Source: an uncultured Prevotella sp. (GTDB lineage: Bacteria; Bacteroidota; Bacteroidia; Bacteroidales; Bacteroidaceae). From it: a stretch of 63,708 nucleotides of DNA. How positions within the stretch are numbered: position 1 is the first letter of the stretch; every line of letters starts with the position of its first letter. The DNA lies in NCBI GenBank assembly GCA_946999045.1, contig CAMQBR010000010.1, forward strand, positions 1 through 63,708, given 5' to 3'. The notes under the pieces were generated by a model. It was not told where the DNA came from. It made no database searches and saw only the letters and a list, made by a program, of their open reading frames with translations. A program made the translations under genes and the position numbers. This document shows positions 24,310-32,707 of the stretch, in pieces.

Positions 24310-25314
24310 TTAATGAAAGTAGCTCTCCATGTATTTTTTTACATCCTCGCAGATATGTAAAAAGGGTTCAGACTTTTTGTATGTAGTGTTTTTTTTCAGC
24401 ATTGCTGTAATGTCGGCAATGCTGTTATGATAGCTTGTAAGCTCGTTGCGCTGTTGGGTAGCATGTATGCTTTGGCGTGCTATTTCGCATTCACGTTCTT
24501 GTATTAGTTGCACACATACCTTATTTAATACAGGTACTACCACTTTATCAAATAGATGATGCCCTTGAATATATAAATAGGCGGTTTCTGGTGTTACTCC
24601 TAATTGGCGCAAATTTGCTTTCAATTTAAGGTATTCTTCTTTGGCAGTGGGGTATTCGCAGTGAAACTGGGCAATACGCTTGTTTACCTTTGTTTGTACT
24701 TTGGCTATAATATCGCTTGCACGATTCATTGAGAAATGGCCAGGGTCAATGATTTTTAAGAAATCGTTCATGGTAAAAAGTTTGTAATTAGACGACCGAT
24801 AGAACCAAATATTCCAAATAAAAAGTGGATAGATAGCTCGAGAATAATCTTCGATATATTGTTGCATATCGAAGATGTGGTGGTCGTTAAGGGTAACCAT
24901 TACACAGGTTTCAAACAATGCTGGTGCATAGCATTGCAAATTTTCTATGGCATATGCGTAAGTATGGAATACGTATGGATTGGAAATAATTTCTTTTGAT
25001 GTAGCCGTAGCTCCTTGTATTAGATAATCGTAATCGGCATCTACGCATGCTATCATGTTGCTGCCTACTTTGTTGGTTAGCAAATTCATGAGTACAGCTT
25101 TCTTTCCTCGTTCTAAGTGTTGGCAGTGGGAGGGTAACATTATTTGGAAATATAGTTTGTCTGTTTCAAAATTACTTAAAACGGTTCGCCAGAAATAGAT
25201 ATCATCATAACTCTCAACGTATGCTACAATACGTTGTTTGGTATGCGTAGACTTGAGTTGATTACCTGCTTTAATATAGGCAGAGGTTATGTTTTCTTTT
25301 AATCGCTTACTCAT
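24310..25314 (-). CDS. DUF4435 (Toprim-like) protein, AriB-like
   Basis: 334 residues. The N-terminal half carries a Toprim-like acidic pattern: Glu34 in AYVESYDDIYFW and DxD at 92-94 in ACVDADYDYL. This is followed by a long helical C-terminal region. DUF4435 proteins are the nuclease partner (AriB) of the PARIS anti-phage system and usually follow an ABC-type ATPase, as here (25471-26286, upstream on the same strand). AriB of PARIS degrades host tRNA after the ATPase releases it; whether this distant homologue does so is inference. The 156-bp gap between the two genes contains a miniature-element fragment. The gene sits between mobile remnants, suggesting acquisition. Confidence 0.75.
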   Translation of the reverse strand: MSKRLKENITSAYIKAGNQLKSTHTKQRIVAYVESYDDIYFWRTVLSNFETDKLYFQIMLPSHCQHLERGKKAVLMNLLTNKVGSNMIACVDADYDYLIQGATATSKEIISNPYVFHTYAYAIENLQCYAPALFETCVMVTLNDHHIFDMQQYIEDYSRAIYPLFIWNIWFYRSSNYKLFTMNDFLKIIDPGHFSMNRASDIIAKVQTKVNKRIAQFHCEYPTAKEEYLKLKANLRQLGVTPETAYLYIQGHHLFDKVVVPVLNKVCVQLIQERECEIARQSIHATQQRNELTSYHNSIADITAMLKKNTTYKKSEPFLHICEDVKKYMESYFH

Positions 25315-25374
25315 TTTTTTTGAGTTTGGGGGGAGAGAAGTTTTTAAGTTTTTGAAGTTGTTAAAGCTATTAAG

Positions 25375-25447
25375 GACTGGTTATATAAATAAACGTTGTT
25401 AGGTTTTGTGCTTATTTTGAGTTAAACATGTAAGTGAGTGAGGTGGA
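25375..25447. mobile_element. Miniature element, left-end fragment between the ATPase and DUF4435 genes
   Basis: GACTGGTTATATAAATAAAC followed by GTTGTTAGGTTTTGTGCTTA matches the left 70 bp of the copy at 54012 (TTCTGTAAATTAGTGTTGTT...). The rest of the element is absent. It separates two genes that would normally be tightly spaced in a defence operon. Confidence 0.65.
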
Positions 25448-25470
25448 GGCTTTAGAAACTATCTCTGTTT

Positions 25471-26286
25471 TTACTCCTCCGTAATATCGCTCACCTCGGT
25501 AACGTGGTCTATCCATCCATTCATAATTACTGCAGGTGAGTGTGTGGTAAGGATAATTTGAACGTTTGGATTTAATTTAAGAATTAAATTGATAAGTTGT
25601 TCTTGCCAATCAATATGCAAACTTACTTCTGGTTCGTCCATAAATAAGACGTAGGGTTGTTGATCTTCTATTAACACTGTGAGTAAGATAGCCACTATTT
25701 GTTTTTCGCCACTCGATAGTTGATACGGAACTAAAGTTTCTCCTATTTGTGAGAAACGTATCTCGTTTTCGGTGCGAATAATTGTTTTGCCCGTATCAGC
25801 AAATAATTCATCAATAGTATCTTGAAATAGTGTTTTGGCAGAAGATATGTTTTGTGCTGTTTTTGCAGCATTTTTTCCGCCCTTTTGTAGTACGTTGATA
25901 ATGCGGTTACCAATATTTACTTGGTAATCAAGATATTTACGCTGTAATTGGTATAACTGCCAATCGAGTTCGGTAACTAATTGGTTGCTTATCTTTGCAA
26001 TGGTACCTTGATTGATAAGTGGGCGGTCGAACGAGCGAATAATGTCATATCTTATACTATCTGCATTAGCTGGTTCAACTGATAGCTTTATATCTTGTGG
26101 TAAATAGGATAATAGATTGTTGCCCGATGATAAGCCTTTTACTACTTTATTAAGTATAGTGCTTTTGCCAACACCATTAATGCCACTTAGGATATTTACC
26201 TTTCTATTAAGGTTCCATACTATATGTCGTTTTCCACTCCATAGCGAATCTATCTCTATGCGTGTAATATAATCTGCGTATTTCAT
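25471..26286 (-). CDS. ABC-type (AAA_15-like) ATPase, AriA-like
   Basis: 271 residues, a single ABC-type nucleotide-binding domain without membrane part. Walker A GINGVGKST (35-43), signature LSSGEKQ (190-196), Walker B VLFMDEPE (213-220), H-loop THSP (248-251). The order and spacing fit the RecF/SMC-like ATPases used as sensors in defence pairs (AriA of PARIS, OLD/Gabija-like). It is shorter than typical AriA, with only a modest insertion between Walker A and the signature motif. It lies upstream of the DUF4435 gene and has its own promoter at 26325-26355. Confidence 0.8.
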   Translation of the reverse strand: MKYADYITRIEIDSLWSGKRHIVWNLNRKVNILSGINGVGKSTILNKVVKGLSSGNNLLSYLPQDIKLSVEPANADSIRYDIIRSFDRPLINQGTIAKISNQLVTELDWQLYQLQRKYLDYQVNIGNRIINVLQKGGKNAAKTAQNISSAKTLFQDTIDELFADTGKTIIRTENEIRFSQIGETLVPYQLSSGEKQIVAILLTVLIEDQQPYVLFMDEPEVSLHIDWQEQLINLILKLNPNVQIILTTHSPAVIMNGWIDHVTEVSDITEE

Positions 26287-26324
26287 TGTTTGTATATATA
26301 TTAAAGGATTGTTATTGTTTGTGA

Positions 26325-26355
26325 CAAATATACAGATTTATTACATAACGAACAA
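26325..26355 (-). promoter_or_regulatory. Promoter of the ATPase-DUF4435 pair
   Basis: Minus strand TTG(T) (26355-26353), 20-bp spacer, TATATTTG (26332-26325), 39 bp before the ATPase ATG. It is a good consensus and the only one seen for the pair. Confidence 0.7.
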
Positions 26356-26429
26356 AAAGAGAAGGATAAAAACGAAAAATTTATTGATAATATATAATGG
26401 GGGAGGTGATTTATAGAATATTATTATAA

Positions 26430-26810
26430 GGTAGGTTCTATAAATTAGTTTTGTTCTTAATTTTGAACTAAAAACTGTGCAAGCAGAATACAATCAAAAC
26501 TTGTTGGAATGGTTGAGGAGCAAGCTTGTTTTCTATAAAGGACAATTCTATAAATTACCACCGTAAAGTTTTTTATGTTAGTCTTTTTTACGTTTTTTAT
26601 CTTGTGGACTCTTTTTGGTTCAATTTGCTTGTTCGTTCAGGAGTATTGCGAGCAATACTCCTGAACTTATAAACAAATTGACCTCAAAAAAAAAGTCTCA
26701 CAATCTGTCAATGCTAATTTATAGAACCTCCCTAAAAAGAGCTAAAAGATAGCAAAACGTATTTCATAAAAAATATTCACAAAATATGATGATAATTTAT
26801 AGAATCAGCC
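26430..26810. mobile_element. Miniature element, outer copy of a nested pair (copy B1)
   Basis: Left end GGTAGGTTCTATAAATTAG at 26430 and right end TTTATAGAATCAGCC at 26810, flanked by ATAA (26426-26429) and ATAA (26811-26814). It is interrupted by a second element at 26540-26732. Without the insert it would be about 184 bp. Confidence 0.8.
26540..26732. mobile_element. Miniature element inserted inside copy B1 (copy B2)
   Basis: 193 bp with ends GGACAATTCTATAAATTA and (inverted) GGGAGGTTCTATAAATTAGC, flanked by TAAA/TAAA (26536-26539, 26733-26736). The apical hairpin is a perfect palindrome, CAGGAGTATTGC-GA-GCAATACTCCTG. The insertion sits inside the outer element, which dates it as the later event. 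Confidence 0.8.
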
Positions 26811-26823
26811 ATAAGTAATTATC

Positions 26824-27771
26824 TTATTTATTGATAGTGGTTAAATATCTTTCAGCCTCTAATGCTGCTTTGCATCCTGAGCCAGCGGCAACAATGGCTT
26901 GACGATAGGTTGGGTCGGCAACATCGCCAGCAGCATATACACCTGGAATGTTGGTTTTGGGTGAGTTACCTTCGGTGTTGATGTAGCCCACTGCATTGGT
27001 TTCTATGTAATTTTTGAATATATCAGAGTTAGGCTTGTGCCCTATTGCCAAGAAGAAACCGTCGATGGGTAAATCGTAATGCTCTTCGTTAGTTTGTCCT
27101 AAATGTTTTACCAAGTGTGCGCCCTCAACTCCCTCTTTACCATATAGCCCAACAGTGTTGTGTTCGTACAATATTTCTATTTTAGGATTTTTCTCAACAC
27201 GATTCTTCATGATGTCCGATGCCCGCAAATAGTTTTTGCGAACTATCATGTAAACCTTACTGCATAAGCCAGCCAAATAAGTAGCTTCTTCACAAGCTGT
27301 ATCGCCTCCACCCACAACAGCTACAACCTTTTTGCGATAAAAAAATCCATCGCATGTTGCGCAAGCACTTACACCTTTACCTTTGTATTTGTCTTCATCG
27401 GGTAATCCAAGATATTTAGCTGAAGCACCAGTAGCAATAATTACTGTTTCAGCTTCAATATCTTGACCGTTATCGGTTGTAAGTTTGTAGGGAGCTTTGC
27501 TAAAATCAACTTTTACTATCTCACCATCATAACACTTTGTACCAAACCTTTCAGCTTGCTGTCTCAAATCAATCATTAGTTGATTGCCGTCAACTCCCTG
27601 CGGATAACCAGGAAAGTTTTCTACTTCAGTAGTTTGTGTAAGTTGGCCGCCTGTCTGTAATCCGCAATATAAAATAGGATTGAGATTAGCACGTGCTGCA
27701 TAGATGGCTGCGGTATAACCAGCTGGTCCGCTACCAATAATGAGACAGCGTGTATATTGTTTTTGTTCCAT
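26824..27771 (-). CDS. trxB: Thioredoxin reductase
   Basis: 315-residue FAD/NADPH flavoenzyme that reduces thioredoxin. FAD-binding GSGPAGYTAAIYAAR (13-27), redox-active CATC (137-140), NADPH-binding VGGGDTACEEATYL (about 153-166), and the C-terminal FAD motif AAGDV. Complete and standard. The glutathione peroxidase-like gene lies 151 bp upstream on the same strand; a shared role in peroxide defence is plausible because such peroxidases usually take electrons from thioredoxin. The intergenic stretch between them carries short near-repeats of AAATGTAAAATGTAAAA type and no clear promoter. Confidence 0.96.
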   Translation of the reverse strand: MEQKQYTRCLIIGSGPAGYTAAIYAARANLNPILYCGLQTGGQLTQTTEVENFPGYPQGVDGNQLMIDLRQQAERFGTKCYDGEIVKVDFSKAPYKLTTDNGQDIEAETVIIATGASAKYLGLPDEDKYKGKGVSACATCDGFFYRKKVVAVVGGGDTACEEATYLAGLCSKVYMIVRKNYLRASDIMKNRVEKNPKIEILYEHNTVGLYGKEGVEGAHLVKHLGQTNEEHYDLPIDGFFLAIGHKPNSDIFKNYIETNAVGYINTEGNSPKTNIPGVYAAGDVADPTYRQAIVAAGSGCKAALEAERYLTTINK

Positions 27772-27922
27772 AGTAAAAATTTTTTAATGTGAAATATGAA
27801 ATATGAAATGTAAAATGTAAAATGTAAAAATATATCTTATAAGTATTACTTCTTTAGCTTTATCTTTGATCGTCTCTGTTCTTACATTTATTTTTTACAT
27901 TTCACGTTTTCACATTTCACGT

Positions 27923-28471
27923 TTATAAAATTTCTTCTATTTGTTTAGCAACGTGCTCAAGGTTCTCGGTAGGCTCAAAGCGAGCAACTACTTGTCCTTG
28001 CTTATTGACTAAGAATTTAGTAAAATTCCATTTAATATCTGGCTTTTTGTCATAGTCTGGATCTTTTTTAGAAAGTATATCAGCCAAGATAGGAGCTATT
28101 TTATGACTCATATCAAATCCTGCAAAGCCTTTTTGTTCTTTCAAGAATTTGTAAAGCGGTTCAGCTTCCTCACCATTTACCTTAATTTTCTTAAAACGAG
28201 GAAACTCTGTGCCATAATTTAACTTGCAAAACTCGTGTATGCTTTCGTCTGTTCCAGGGGCTTGCTGGTTAAACTGATTGCAAGGGAAATCGAGAATTTC
28301 AAAACCTTTTGCATGATACTTTTTATACATATTCTCCAATTCCTCGTATTGAGGTGTAAACCCGCATTTAGTGGCAGTATTTACAATGAGTAGTACCTCT
28401 CCAGCGTATTCTCTTAATGAAACTTCTTCACCTTTTCTTCCTTTTACGGTAAAATCATAAACTGTTTTCAT
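27923..28471 (-). CDS. Glutathione peroxidase family protein (thioredoxin-type peroxidase)
   Basis: 182 residues. NTATKCGFTPQY holds the peroxidatic Cys36 (Cys rather than selenocysteine). The family motifs FPCNQF (62-67) and WNFTKFLV (near 153-160) supply the other active-site residues. Bacterial Cys-type members generally use thioredoxin, not glutathione, and trxB is the next gene. No signal peptide, so cytoplasmic. A TATCTTTG promoter element lies 58 bp upstream. Confidence 0.93.
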   Translation of the reverse strand: MKTVYDFTVKGRKGEEVSLREYAGEVLLIVNTATKCGFTPQYEELENMYKKYHAKGFEILDFPCNQFNQQAPGTDESIHEFCKLNYGTEFPRFKKIKVNGEEAEPLYKFLKEQKGFAGFDMSHKIAPILADILSKKDPDYDKKPDIKWNFTKFLVNKQGQVVARFEPTENLEHVAKQIEEIL

Positions 28472-28528
28472 TTTTCTTAAATGTCTAATTTTCAGGTTTG
28501 TAAAAATATAATGAATTGTTTGTTTTTA

Positions 28529-28536
28529 CAAAGATA
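28529..28536 (-). promoter_or_regulatory. -7 element upstream of the peroxidase gene
   Basis: Minus-strand TATCTTTG, a TAnnTTTG match; no TTG partner at about 20 bp. It may drive the peroxidase-trxB pair. Confidence 0.5.
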
Positions 28537-28634
28537 CAGATTTTTATCTATACTGTAAAATATACAAGTGCCAATAATTATTAAAAGGAGATAGCTATAT
28601 GAAGAGGATTAGTTACTGCATTAAGAATATTTGT

Positions 28635-28829
28635 GGGTGGTTCTATCAATTATCACTATAAAGTTTTTTTATGTTAGTTTTTTTTACGTATTGTTATTTT
28701 GTGGGCTCTTTTTGGGGGGTAATTTGCTTGTTTGTTCAGTGGTATAGCTCGCTATACTCTTTTACTCACAAACAAATTGACCTCAAAAATAGTTTTACAA
28801 TCTGTCAAAGCTAATTTATAGAACCGCCC
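28635..28829. mobile_element. Miniature inverted-repeat element, copy C (195 bp)
   Basis: Ends GGGTGGTTCTATCAATTA and (inverted) GGGCGGTTCTATAAATTAGC, flanked by a TTGT/TTGT duplication (28631-28634, 28830-28833). The central hairpin is GTATAGC-TC-GCTATAC. It occupies much of the gap between the peroxidase promoter and the nuclease terminator. Confidence 0.85.
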
Positions 28830-28876
28830 TTGTGAGAACTTTTGTTGTGAGTTTTATAAAAGGTTTTTAAAAAAAT

Positions 28877-28920
28877 AACCACAGATTAAAGGATTATATG
28901 TAATCCTGCAATCTGTGGTT
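28877..28920 (-). terminator. Terminator of the secreted nuclease gene
   Basis: 11-bp perfect arms AACCACAGATT (28877-28887) and AATCTGTGGTT (28910-28920), with an inner GGATTA/TAATCC helix. On the minus strand this is followed by ATTTTTTTAAAAA. It lies 78 bp after the nuclease stop. Confidence 0.8.
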
Positions 28921-28997
28921 GATGTGGTTAATGCAAACTTATTTTTTTTGTTGTCTATATCTTCAAAAGGCATTAGGAAAGAAGGCTTTTTATATGA

Positions 28998-29927
28998 TTA
29001 CTCTATACCCCATACTGCTTTTACTTTGTCTACAGGTAGCGACTCTACACGACGTTCTATATAGTCGGGTAAATTACAAAAGAAATCAATACCTGTTAGT
29101 TTCTCTAATTCTTTGATATTAACAACATATTTAGCAAGGTCGTTGTCGTTATTATTCTCATGCTTAACCCAAAAGCCCAAGGCTTTGTAGCCTTCTTTGT
29201 TCTTACAAAGTACTGCCATGAAAAAGTATTTAGGTATGATAAGCTCTCCATGTATTCTCCCTATAATTTTATCTTCGCTGTCAATGGTTCCTCCCTTACA
29301 TATATATAAGGTATCGCAGTATGAAGGGTTATTCCAGTTGCGCAGTTGTTCTTCCATATTTTCCCATACACCCGCATTAAAGTCGTGGAGCTGTGGTTGC
29401 ATATTTGTAAGAAAGAATGTTTGCTTTTCAGCTTTTCTGCTTGCACGTCTGTCAGCCGATGGGCAGATATGTCCATGATCGTAGCCTGATCTCCAATAAG
29501 GATCATCATTAAACTGAAATCTTGAAGGCATATCCTCGTCAAAGGGATATTGTGGTTTTCCTTTGTACCTTTTTTTGTTATAAAATTGTCCGATGCTCTC
29601 ATATAACTCGTAACAGCTCCAGCGTTGTGCCTTTTTCTCTGTATCCCATTCTATGGCATAGTTCATCCCTTTCTCATTCGTTCGTTGGTTTAATTCTGTA
29701 CGATGTACAACTATTATACTATTGCCTCCTTTTATTTTTGGAAATTCCAATCGAGTAATTTCCTCTGGCATTATATTGTTACCTATTGTTGATATGCCTT
29801 CAATGTGGTTGGCATTGTTATTTTGTTTGGGATCGATGTAATCATCGCCAGACAAAGTGTCTCGTTGACAAGATATTCCTGTAAAGAGAAGTAAAGTAAA
29901 GAGTATGGTATGGGCAATTTGTTTCAT
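28998..29927 (-). CDS. DNA/RNA non-specific endonuclease (NUC1 family) lipoprotein
   Basis: 309 residues. The signal peptide ends in a lipobox with Cys20 (FTGISC), predicting a lipid-anchored envelope or surface protein. The nuclease core has YDHGHICPSADR (about 149-160), where His153 is the expected general base of the beta-beta-alpha-Me fold, and NMQPQLHDFNAGVW (175-188), supplying the metal-binding Asn. Members cut DNA and RNA without sequence specificity. It is downstream of rpmE2 and of the TonB/OB-fold lipoprotein operon on the same strand, which suggests nucleic acid breakdown outside the cell. Complete length for the family. Confidence 0.9.
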   Translation of the reverse strand: MKQIAHTILFTLLLFTGISCQRDTLSGDDYIDPKQNNNANHIEGISTIGNNIMPEEITRLEFPKIKGGNSIIVVHRTELNQRTNEKGMNYAIEWDTEKKAQRWSCYELYESIGQFYNKKRYKGKPQYPFDEDMPSRFQFNDDPYWRSGYDHGHICPSADRRASRKAEKQTFFLTNMQPQLHDFNAGVWENMEEQLRNWNNPSYCDTLYICKGGTIDSEDKIIGRIHGELIIPKYFFMAVLCKNKEGYKALGFWVKHENNNDNDLAKYVVNIKELEKLTGIDFFCNLPDYIERRVESLPVDKVKAVWGIE

Positions 29928-29955
29928 CGTAGGAATGGGATATGTATCTTACCAT

Positions 29956-30003
29956 AAAAAGTGCGAGCGGCCGTATATGCAACTACGTCCGAACGCACTT
30001 TTT
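29956..30003 (-). terminator. Terminator of rpmE2
   Basis: Arms AAAAAGTGCG (29956-29965) and CGCACTTTTT (29994-30003) with an inner GGCCGTA/TACGTCC helix. The minus-strand readout ends in TTTTTATGG. It lies between rpmE2 and the nuclease gene, so the nuclease probably has its own, unrecognised promoter or depends on read-through. Confidence 0.8.
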
Positions 30004-30024
30004 TATTAAAAATAGGTTTGTATT

Positions 30025-30276
30025 TTATTTCTTAATCTTACCGTACCGGTTCATGAAGCGATCTACGCGACCAGCTGTATCAACAAGTTTGCTCTTACCT
30101 GTATAGAAAGGGTGTGAGCTACTTGAAATTTCTACTTTTACCACTGGGTAAGTTTCGCCTTCAAATTCTACTGTTTCTGTAGTCTTGCATGTAGACTTTG
30201 TAAGGAACATATCACCGTTAGACATATCTTTAAATACGACGGGGCGATAGTTTTCTGGATGAATACCTTTTTTCAT
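30025..30276 (-). CDS. rpmE2: 50S ribosomal protein L31, type B
   Basis: 83 residues starting MKKGIHPENYRPVVFKD. It has the type B layout and lacks the CxxC zinc motif of type A L31, so it needs no zinc. In many bacteria the zinc-free paralogue replaces the zinc form under zinc limitation, but in Bacteroidetes type B is commonly the only L31. L32 in this window is the zinc form. It has its own promoter and terminator. Confidence 0.95.
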   Translation of the reverse strand: MKKGIHPENYRPVVFKDMSNGDMFLTKSTCKTTETVEFEGETYPVVKVEISSSSHPFYTGKSKLVDTAGRVDRFMNRYGKIKK

Positions 30277-30324
30277 TTTCTTTATTATTGAATGTTATTT
30301 ATATTCCCATATATATAAGGACTG

Positions 30325-30356
30325 CAAAGTTATTAACTTTTTTGCAGTTAGCCAAA
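30325..30356 (-). promoter_or_regulatory. Promoter of rpmE2
   Basis: Minus strand TTTG (30356-30353), 20-bp spacer, TAACTTTG (30332-30325). It sits immediately against the stop codon of the upstream OB-fold lipoprotein gene (which ends at 30357) and 49 bp before the rpmE2 ATG. Confidence 0.75.
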
Positions 30357-31805
30357 CTATTTGGTTGAATTTTGCTGTTTTACTACAATATTATTTATTT
30401 CCCATGTTCCAGCTGATTTTGTAGAACTTTTGTATTGGAATGCGATTCTTGCATTCTTTTTGCCTGCATATTTGCTTAAATCAATAGTAGAGGATACTGT
30501 ATTCCAATCTTTTCCAGTAGGCATTACATCAGCTTTTAGTGTTTCCCATTTAGCTGTTGCTGGGTTACCGCTGTCGTAGTTGAACGATATTTTGATAAGT
30601 ATTTGTTCGTCAATACTACTATTAAATTTATTAGCTTTTTGATCGAATGTAAGTGTAATTTTGTTTCCTGTTAAATTGATTGCAGGAGAGATAAGCCAGC
30701 TATCAGCTTCATATGCTTTCTCTGACTTAAAGGCACTGGCTTTCATATATTGATATTTGCTATCATGAACCCAGATATACTTAAAATTTTTTGGCAACTT
30801 CGTATCAAAGATAGTAAAATTACCTTTTCCTTTTGCAAACGATTCTTCTAATATTGCTTTAGAGGTGTCGTCTGATAGCGTTGGTGCTTTACCAATAGTT
30901 TTTGTTCCAACTTTAGCAAACCTTACCTCTTTTAATCCGATGACGCCATAATATTTTTCAATGTTACCATATAGGATGACTTCTAACTTATAAAGATTTT
31001 TGTTGGTTTTAAGGTTTAATGCACTTCTTAGTTCACCTTTTGGTAATTGAATGGGCATACATTTATTGAGATTGGTTTCGTTAGCATTATCAGCAATAAG
31101 GATATTTGTTTCGCTTTCGCAATTATCTGCCGTAAACTTAGCTTCTTTTAGTGATTTACCTGGAACGTATCCTACAATGTAACCTTTTACAAATGCATTG
31201 CTTTGTTTGGTTTTAGCTTGAGCAGCGGCTACATTGTATGGGGCGGCTTCTGTTCCCATACCTGTGGTTGTTCCTGGCTTAACATCTGGAGTGTCAGGGG
31301 TTACACCCATCTCATTCTTGCCATTAAGTGAATATAGGTAACTTTTGTTGGAAGCTGACTCAAGTTTGCCATCGTATTTTGTAAATTCACCATAGATAAT
31401 TACTTCATCACCTTTCTTTAATTTTTCATCTTTGAACTTCTTATTTCCCAATCCTCGACTTCTATAAATGCAGAGCATTTCGTTTTGTAATCCATCATCA
31501 GATATATAATAAGTAGCATTGCCGTATTGAGAATTTATTTCTTTTACAGAAACAACTTTACCTTTTACATATACTTTTGGTGTATTGCTGCCAGTTTTAA
31601 GTGTTTTGATTACTTCTATGATTTTAGCTACATTATATGGGTCTTGTAGTGTTCCAGAACCTTGTGGCTTAGTAGTTGTTGACTGAACCGAACTGTTTTC
31701 TTTCTTATCAACAGGATAATCGTAGGGGGCTGGTACGTCTTCGCAACTTGTAAAACTCCATATAGCGAGTGTTACAATGATAAAAGAATAAATTAGTTTT
31801 TTCAT
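30357..31805 (-). CDS. OB-fold-containing lipoprotein (DUF6359-like) with C-terminal adhesion-like domain
   Basis: 482 residues with a signal peptide and lipobox Cys21 (SFTSC). At least two OB-fold-like units are visible. The first has YVKGKVVSVKEIN...GDEVIIYGEFTKYDGK (about 83-150). The second has NAFVKGYIVGYVPGKS onward (about 207-300), resembling DUF6359. A C-terminal jelly-roll-like domain (about 330-480: SFAKGKGNFTIFD, then 'WLISPAINL', ending WEINNIVVKQQ) resembles choice-of-anchor/DUF5017 modules. It lies 25 bp downstream of the DUF5689 lipoprotein on the same strand and belongs to its operon. OB folds often bind nucleic acids or oligosaccharides; the ligand is not known. Confidence 0.75.
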   Translation of the reverse strand: MKKLIYSFIIVTLAIWSFTSCEDVPAPYDYPVDKKENSSVQSTTTKPQGSGTLQDPYNVAKIIEVIKTLKTGSNTPKVYVKGKVVSVKEINSQYGNATYYISDDGLQNEMLCIYRSRGLGNKKFKDEKLKKGDEVIIYGEFTKYDGKLESASNKSYLYSLNGKNEMGVTPDTPDVKPGTTTGMGTEAAPYNVAAAQAKTKQSNAFVKGYIVGYVPGKSLKEAKFTADNCESETNILIADNANETNLNKCMPIQLPKGELRSALNLKTNKNLYKLEVILYGNIEKYYGVIGLKEVRFAKVGTKTIGKAPTLSDDTSKAILEESFAKGKGNFTIFDTKLPKNFKYIWVHDSKYQYMKASAFKSEKAYEADSWLISPAINLTGNKITLTFDQKANKFNSSIDEQILIKISFNYDSGNPATAKWETLKADVMPTGKDWNTVSSTIDLSKYAGKKNARIAFQYKSSTKSAGTWEINNIVVKQQNSTK

Positions 31806-31830
31806 TTTGAATTGTTTTGTAGTTAGTTCT

Positions 31831-32694
31831 TTATTTTGCGGTAATGGGTTGTATGTCGTCTGCTGTGCGAAGTGTTATCTGCCAAGTATCGTTATATCTT
31901 GTAAAGATACCTGTAAGATTAAGTTTCCCTTTAGGCATTATCATTTTAGAGAAATGCGCAAATATGCTTGTCCGTACAACAAGAACTTTTTCGTTAAACT
32001 CCTTCACTTCTTGGTTAACACCATTTCCAAAAACTTTTTTGCTTCTGTCATTAGGCGCAAATACAGCCTTGCCATTAGCACTTTTTAGTTCAATGTCTTT
32101 AATAACCATTAGTTTTCCACAATTCTTTTTTAGATATGTTTTATCCTTTATTTTGCTTTTATCAAACTCTTCAGGAACTATCTTATGAGCTTCTTGCTTT
32201 CCTAATGTTTTATAATGTGTAGCCCATGTTTTGCTATTTAGTCTGCCTATTTGATAGTTGCTATATTTAGTATTATAGTACTTGCTACCTATCTGAGGTT
32301 GGTTATGGTATCCACCGATGTAAAAACCTTTTAGAGAGATAAGTACCTCTTGTCCTATAGGTAAATAGCCATATAGTCCTTCTTGTCCAATAGAGATAAG
32401 TATGCCTCCTGTTGGGTCTTGTAGAACAAGTGTTTGATATAAGTTTCCACCCATATCGTTGCCCGATACATAAGCCTTTATCTGTATATCTTCGGTTATC
32501 TCTGTAGGTGAATTAGACGCAATGGCATTGCTATACATCTCTTTTATTTGTTCGATTGTTTTTATATTTTTTTCTATTAATGCTTTGTTTCCATATGGAT
32601 TTTCTTTCAAATCGGGAACTTCATAATTGTCGCCCATACACGATACCAAGAGGGCGCAAATAATAGCGGTTGCAATATATTTTATTTGTTTCAT
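31831..32694 (-). CDS. DUF5689 lipoprotein
   Basis: 287 residues from MKQIKYIATAI. The frame is open 20 codons further upstream, but that would overlap the receptor gene and spoil the signal peptide. The lipobox gives Cys19 (LLVSC). The mature part is an OB-fold-like domain of the DUF5689 family: IQIKAYVSGNDMGGNLYQTLVLQDPTGGILISI, then GQEVLISLKGFYIGGYHNQPQIG. DUF5689 proteins are typically encoded beside a TonB-dependent receptor and nuclease-like proteins. Located between the TonB receptor and the OB-fold lipoprotein; likely a surface-exposed binding partner of the receptor. Confidence 0.8.
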   Translation of the reverse strand: MKQIKYIATAIICALLVSCMGDNYEVPDLKENPYGNKALIEKNIKTIEQIKEMYSNAIASNSPTEITEDIQIKAYVSGNDMGGNLYQTLVLQDPTGGILISIGQEGLYGYLPIGQEVLISLKGFYIGGYHNQPQIGSKYYNTKYSNYQIGRLNSKTWATHYKTLGKQEAHKIVPEEFDKSKIKDKTYLKKNCGKLMVIKDIELKSANGKAVFAPNDRSKKVFGNGVNQEVKEFNEKVLVVRTSIFAHFSKMIMPKGKLNLTGIFTRYNDTWQITLRTADDIQPITAK

Positions 32695-32707
32695 ATCATT
32701 AATGGGT

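Noticed and set aside
29197..29758. Plus-strand reading frames opposite the nuclease gene
   Set aside because: They are shadows of the well-supported NUC1 lipoprotein on the minus strand; no signal peptide, motif or ribosome-site logic.
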